DNA of 64,000 nucleotides from Asaia siamensis (GTDB taxonomy: Bacteria; Pseudomonadota; Alphaproteobacteria; Acetobacterales; Acetobacteraceae): NCBI RefSeq assembly GCF_014635085.1, contig NZ_BMCH01000002.1, forward strand, positions 310,001-374,000, read 5' to 3'. Positions 61,503 through 64,000 of this stretch are shown in pieces. Position numbers and translations under genes: made by a program. The notes under the pieces were generated by a model. That model searched no databases, had not been told where the DNA came from, and saw only the letters and a list, made by a program, of their open reading frames with translations. How positions within the stretch are numbered: the stretch's first letter is position 1; each line of letters starts with the position of its first letter.

Positions 61503-62522
61503 ATGGCGTTCAAGAGCAACATCCCCACGCATCCGGTTCCGGCTGGTGGCAAGACAGGCGTCCTGATCGCCAATCTTGGCACCCCTGATGGCACGGATTA
61601 TTTCTCGGTTCGTCGCTATCTGGGCGAATTCCTTTCCGATCGCCGGGTTATCGAGGCACCGCCTGCGATCTGGCAGCCGATCCTGCAAGGCGTGATCCTG
61701 ACAACCCGCCCGTCGAAAAGCGGCGAGGCCTATGGGCGCATCTGGAACCGCGAGGAAGACGCAAGCCCGCTTAGGGTCTATACGCGTTCTCAGGCGGAAA
61801 AGCTTGCTGCCCGTTTCGAAGGCGAGTTCCCGGTTGCCTGGGGCATGCGTTATGGCAAACCTTCCATTGCCGATGCAGTCGAAGAGCTGATGGATCAGGG
61901 ATGTGACCGGCTGGTCTTTCTCCCGCTTTATCCGCAATACAGCGCTACCACGACGGCCACGGCGAATGATCAGCTTTTCCGCTATCTGATGACGCTTCGT
62001 CGCCAGCCCGCGGTACAGACCCTGCCGGCGTTCCCCGATCACCCCGCGTACATCGCGGCCCTCGAGAAAAGCGTGCGCGATCATCTGGCGTCACTTTCCT
62101 GGAAGCCGCAGCGGCTCGTCGCCTCGTTCCATGGGCTACCGAAGCTCTGCGTGGAAAAGGGGGATTATTACCCTGATGACTGCGAGAGGACACTGAGCGC
62201 ATTGCGCACCGCACTCGGTCTCAGCGAAGAGCAGATGCCCATCACCTATCAATCGCGTTTCGGACCGATGGAATGGGTTCAGCCCTATACGGCGCCGTTC
62301 GTGTCGGCGCTGCCCGAGCAGGGCATCACCCGTATTGCAGTTATCATGCCGGGCTTCATCAGTGACTGTATCGAGACGCTCGATGAAATCGGTAATGAAC
62401 TGCGAGAGGAGTTCATTGAGGCAGGCGGCGAGGAACTGACTCTTGTACCCTGCCTGAACGACAGCGGCGACGCTGTTGCCTTGCTCGAAACCTTGGTGCG
62501 TGAGGCGCTTCCGAAGAAGTGA
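61503..62522 (+). CDS. hemH: Ferrochelatase
   Basis: A 339-residue protein with GVLIANLGTPDGTDYFSVRR, FLPLYPQYSATTTATANDQL, the catalytic His in LVASFHGLPKLCVEKGDYY and the C-terminal PGFISDCIETLDEIGNE region with the conserved Glu. It inserts iron into protoporphyrin IX, which matches the many heme proteins of this window. An upstream in-frame TTG (61494) would add three residues. Confidence 0.96.
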   Translation: MAFKSNIPTHPVPAGGKTGVLIANLGTPDGTDYFSVRRYLGEFLSDRRVIEAPPAIWQPILQGVILTTRPSKSGEAYGRIWNREEDASPLRVYTRSQAEKLAARFEGEFPVAWGMRYGKPSIADAVEELMDQGCDRLVFLPLYPQYSATTTATANDQLFRYLMTLRRQPAVQTLPAFPDHPAYIAALEKSVRDHLASLSWKPQRLVASFHGLPKLCVEKGDYYPDDCERTLSALRTALGLSEEQMPITYQSRFGPMEWVQPYTAPFVSALPEQGITRIAVIMPGFISDCIETLDEIGNELREEFIEAGGEELTLVPCLNDSGDAVALLETLVREALPKK

Positions 62523-62541
62523 TCGGCCGGCGCTGATTGAG

Positions 62542-62571
62542 ACGGGGCAGCGCATTGTTATGCTGCCTCGT
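62542..62571 (+). terminator. Hairpin after hemH
   Basis: ACGGGGCAGC and GCTGCCTCGT form a 10-bp stem (one G-U) around a 10-base loop, 19 bases after the stop. The following bases to 62791 are AT-rich and hold no gene I can support. Confidence 0.5.
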
Positions 62572-62791
62572 ATTAGGAAGCATGGAAACGGGATGGCCCT
62601 AGGTTACGAAGCGTTGCTTATACCCTTTCTGTCACAGTGATTATTTCTTTTGATTGAAATATACGGCGAACACTATTCTGTTCTGTTACGAACTGCTTGC
62701 AGATAAAGTTTGAATAACGTGCGCTCTCTGGATTGCCGAAACAATATATGCGATAGTCCTCGCGTCTTCCTTCGAATGAGCGAGTTTTCTT

Positions 62792-64000
62792 ATGGCCGAA
62801 AATCTTCCCAGCGTTGCCGTCGCGCTATTCGTGAAGAATGAGTTTTCCGACATTGCAGGATGGCTTGCCTGGCACGCCGCTCTCGGAGTCAAGACATTCC
62901 TGATCTATGATGATCATTCATCGGACGGAACGTGGGAAATATTGCAGGCTGCGGCCAAGATCTACGATATCCGTCTCAAGAGAACTGATCCGATTGGCCA
63001 GCCTGATTTCTACCAGCGTCAACGCGACTCGTTCATGGCGGCTGCAGCGGAAAGCAGGCACCAGTTCGATTGGATCGGCTTCCTTGATGGAGACGAATAT
63101 GTCTATCTCCGTCATTTCGATAATCTTCCCGAATTTCTCCGTGGCTTCAAACACGCTGATGCCATTGCGTTCTCATGGCGTATTCAGGGAAGCTCCAACC
63201 GCGTCGTCAGGCCTAAGATGACGACGGTGGAAGCTTTTACCCAGCATTCGAATAAGTCCCTGAACGACAATGTTCTGGTCAAAAGCTTTGTTCGCCCCGA
63301 AAAGATGGGCATTGAATATATCAACCCCCATTGGTTCGATGTGGCCACGGAGCGTTATGTCCGACCGAGCGGGCGATATGTCCAGAATGCCAATGCAGTG
63401 CAAGAGATCGAATGGTCTCACGCCTTTATCATGCATTATATCTGCCGCAGCATGGAGCATTACATCCAGCGCATCAAGCGCCGCCTGAATGTAGATCTCT
63501 CAGACTCGGTGGGTTATTGGGATCATTTCAACCGGAATGATGAAACCGACCTTGAGCCGCTAAAATTACTGTTCCGTATGGATCGTTATCTGGCCCCGAT
63601 CTATGAGCAGATGATTACAAGCGCCATTCTGCGTCTCAAATCTGCGATTGTTATGGATGATCGGGGGCAGACAGGCGCCTCAGCCGCGATGAGTGCCGAT
63701 GAAAATATCGTGCCCTCCAGTTTCCGTATTCGCAGCTATTTCAACACCTATCTTTACTACGCGCCCGGTACCGGACAGGTCGTTCATGCTGATGAGAGTT
63801 ATGCGATAGAGCAGGGTTTCGAAGAGGTTCTGGGCTGTATCAATCCGGTGACGCCTAAACTGATCACGCTCTTTGCACCAGGAAATATCGACACATTCAT
63901 CAAATTCTCTGCTGATCCCCGACTGATGAAAACGATCATTTTCGAAGTCAGATCCCAGAGTGATGACAGGATTGCGCTGCTGAGTCCGATGCAGAATCTC
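62792..64000 (+). CDS. Glycosyltransferase (family 2 or GT92-like), partial at window end
   Basis: 403 codons are open to the window end. The N-terminus VAVALFVKNEFSDIAGWLAW with VKTFLIYDDHSSDGTWEIL is the GT-A start, and WIGFLDGDEYVYL holds the DxD-type metal site. The central region NDNVLVKSFVRPEKMG, then HWFDV and EWSHAFIMHYICRSMEHYI, resembles GT92/DUF23-type transferases. The AT-rich 150 bases upstream and the AT-richer codon use suggest transfer. The donor and acceptor are not known; it may belong to a surface polysaccharide cluster continuing to the right. Confidence 0.8.
   Translation, partial: MAENLPSVAVALFVKNEFSDIAGWLAWHAALGVKTFLIYDDHSSDGTWEILQAAAKIYDIRLKRTDPIGQPDFYQRQRDSFMAAAAESRHQFDWIGFLDGDEYVYLRHFDNLPEFLRGFKHADAIAFSWRIQGSSNRVVRPKMTTVEAFTQHSNKSLNDNVLVKSFVRPEKMGIEYINPHWFDVATERYVRPSGRYVQNANAVQEIEWSHAFIMHYICRSMEHYIQRIKRRLNVDLSDSVGYWDHFNRNDETDLEPLKLLFRMDRYLAPIYEQMITSAILRLKSAIVMDDRGQTGASAAMSADENIVPSSFRIRSYFNTYLYYAPGTGQVVHADESYAIEQGFEEVLGCINPVTPKLITLFAPGNIDTFIKFSADPRLMKTIIFEVRSQSDDRIALLSPMQNL

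Noticed and set aside
1-64000. tRNA, rRNA, CRISPR array, insertion sequence or prophage
   Set aside because: I looked in all gaps and found no cloverleaf, no regular repeats, no transposase or integrase motifs. The phage-shock name does not imply a prophage.

Overview
The window looks like chromosomal DNA of an acetic acid bacterium (Acetobacteraceae, Alphaproteobacteria) from the Gluconobacter/Asaia/Acetobacter part of the family. The evidence is the GC-rich coding bias, the membrane-bound molybdenum aldehyde dehydrogenase made of a 2Fe-2S subunit, a Mo subunit and a three-heme cytochrome c, many periplasmic redox enzymes, and the general gene style. The genus cannot be fixed from the sequence alone. 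I see no tRNA, rRNA, CRISPR array or insertion sequence.

Region by region. 1-5137 is a phage-shock (Psp) envelope-stress locus: pspF on the + strand diverges from pspA, pspB and three related exported proteins on the - strand, the last cut by the window edge. 5366-7081 is a lower-GC island with two diverged lipoprotein paralogues. 7082-8371 is a DEAD-box helicase. 8647-10247 holds a MocA-like nucleotidyltransferase and an XdhC-like factor that probably mature the molybdenum enzyme at 17493-21371. 10468-17329 is a co-directional set: TonB-dependent receptor, secretory-lipase-type hydrolase, CocE-type hydrolase, DUF3237 protein and XRE-cupin regulator. It reads as an uptake and hydrolysis cluster for an ester-like compound. 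21540-24699 encodes the cytochrome bc1 complex plus a MauD-like protein. Converging on it, 25128-28924 is a tightly overlapping operon for a tryptophan-tryptophylquinone (TTQ) amine dehydrogenase (heavy chain, MauE, MauD, light chain, two monoheme cytochromes), with a second TonB receptor upstream. No mauG is visible.

31713-39319 is a MocR-type regulator divergent from aminotransferase, tautomerase, amino-acid permease, aldehyde dehydrogenase and FAD amine oxidase genes, an amine or amino-acid catabolic cluster. 39487-44555 holds an HxlR regulator with a divergent quinone-oxidoreductase-like gene, a royal-jelly/yellow family protein, UDP-glucose dehydrogenase and an unknown exported protein. 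44916-51588 holds an MFS exporter, a shikimate-dehydrogenase-like gene behind a perfect 20-bp palindrome, a LacI regulator, a cupin, an alpha/beta hydrolase and xylulokinase. 51914-58884 encodes the 2-oxoglutarate dehydrogenase complex: odhB and lpd on + and odhA on -, with a class C beta-lactamase-like gene between them. 59158-64000 holds a small secreted protein, a 2OG-Fe(II) oxygenase, asd, a 40-residue membrane ORF, hemH and a truncated glycosyltransferase.

The most notable points are the Psp locus expanded with beta-solenoid-like exported proteins, one ending in a PspC-like tail; the amine dehydrogenase operon facing a bc1 operon that carries its own MauD-like gene with CPVS in place of CPVC; and two mutually exclusive hairpins between asd and hemH.
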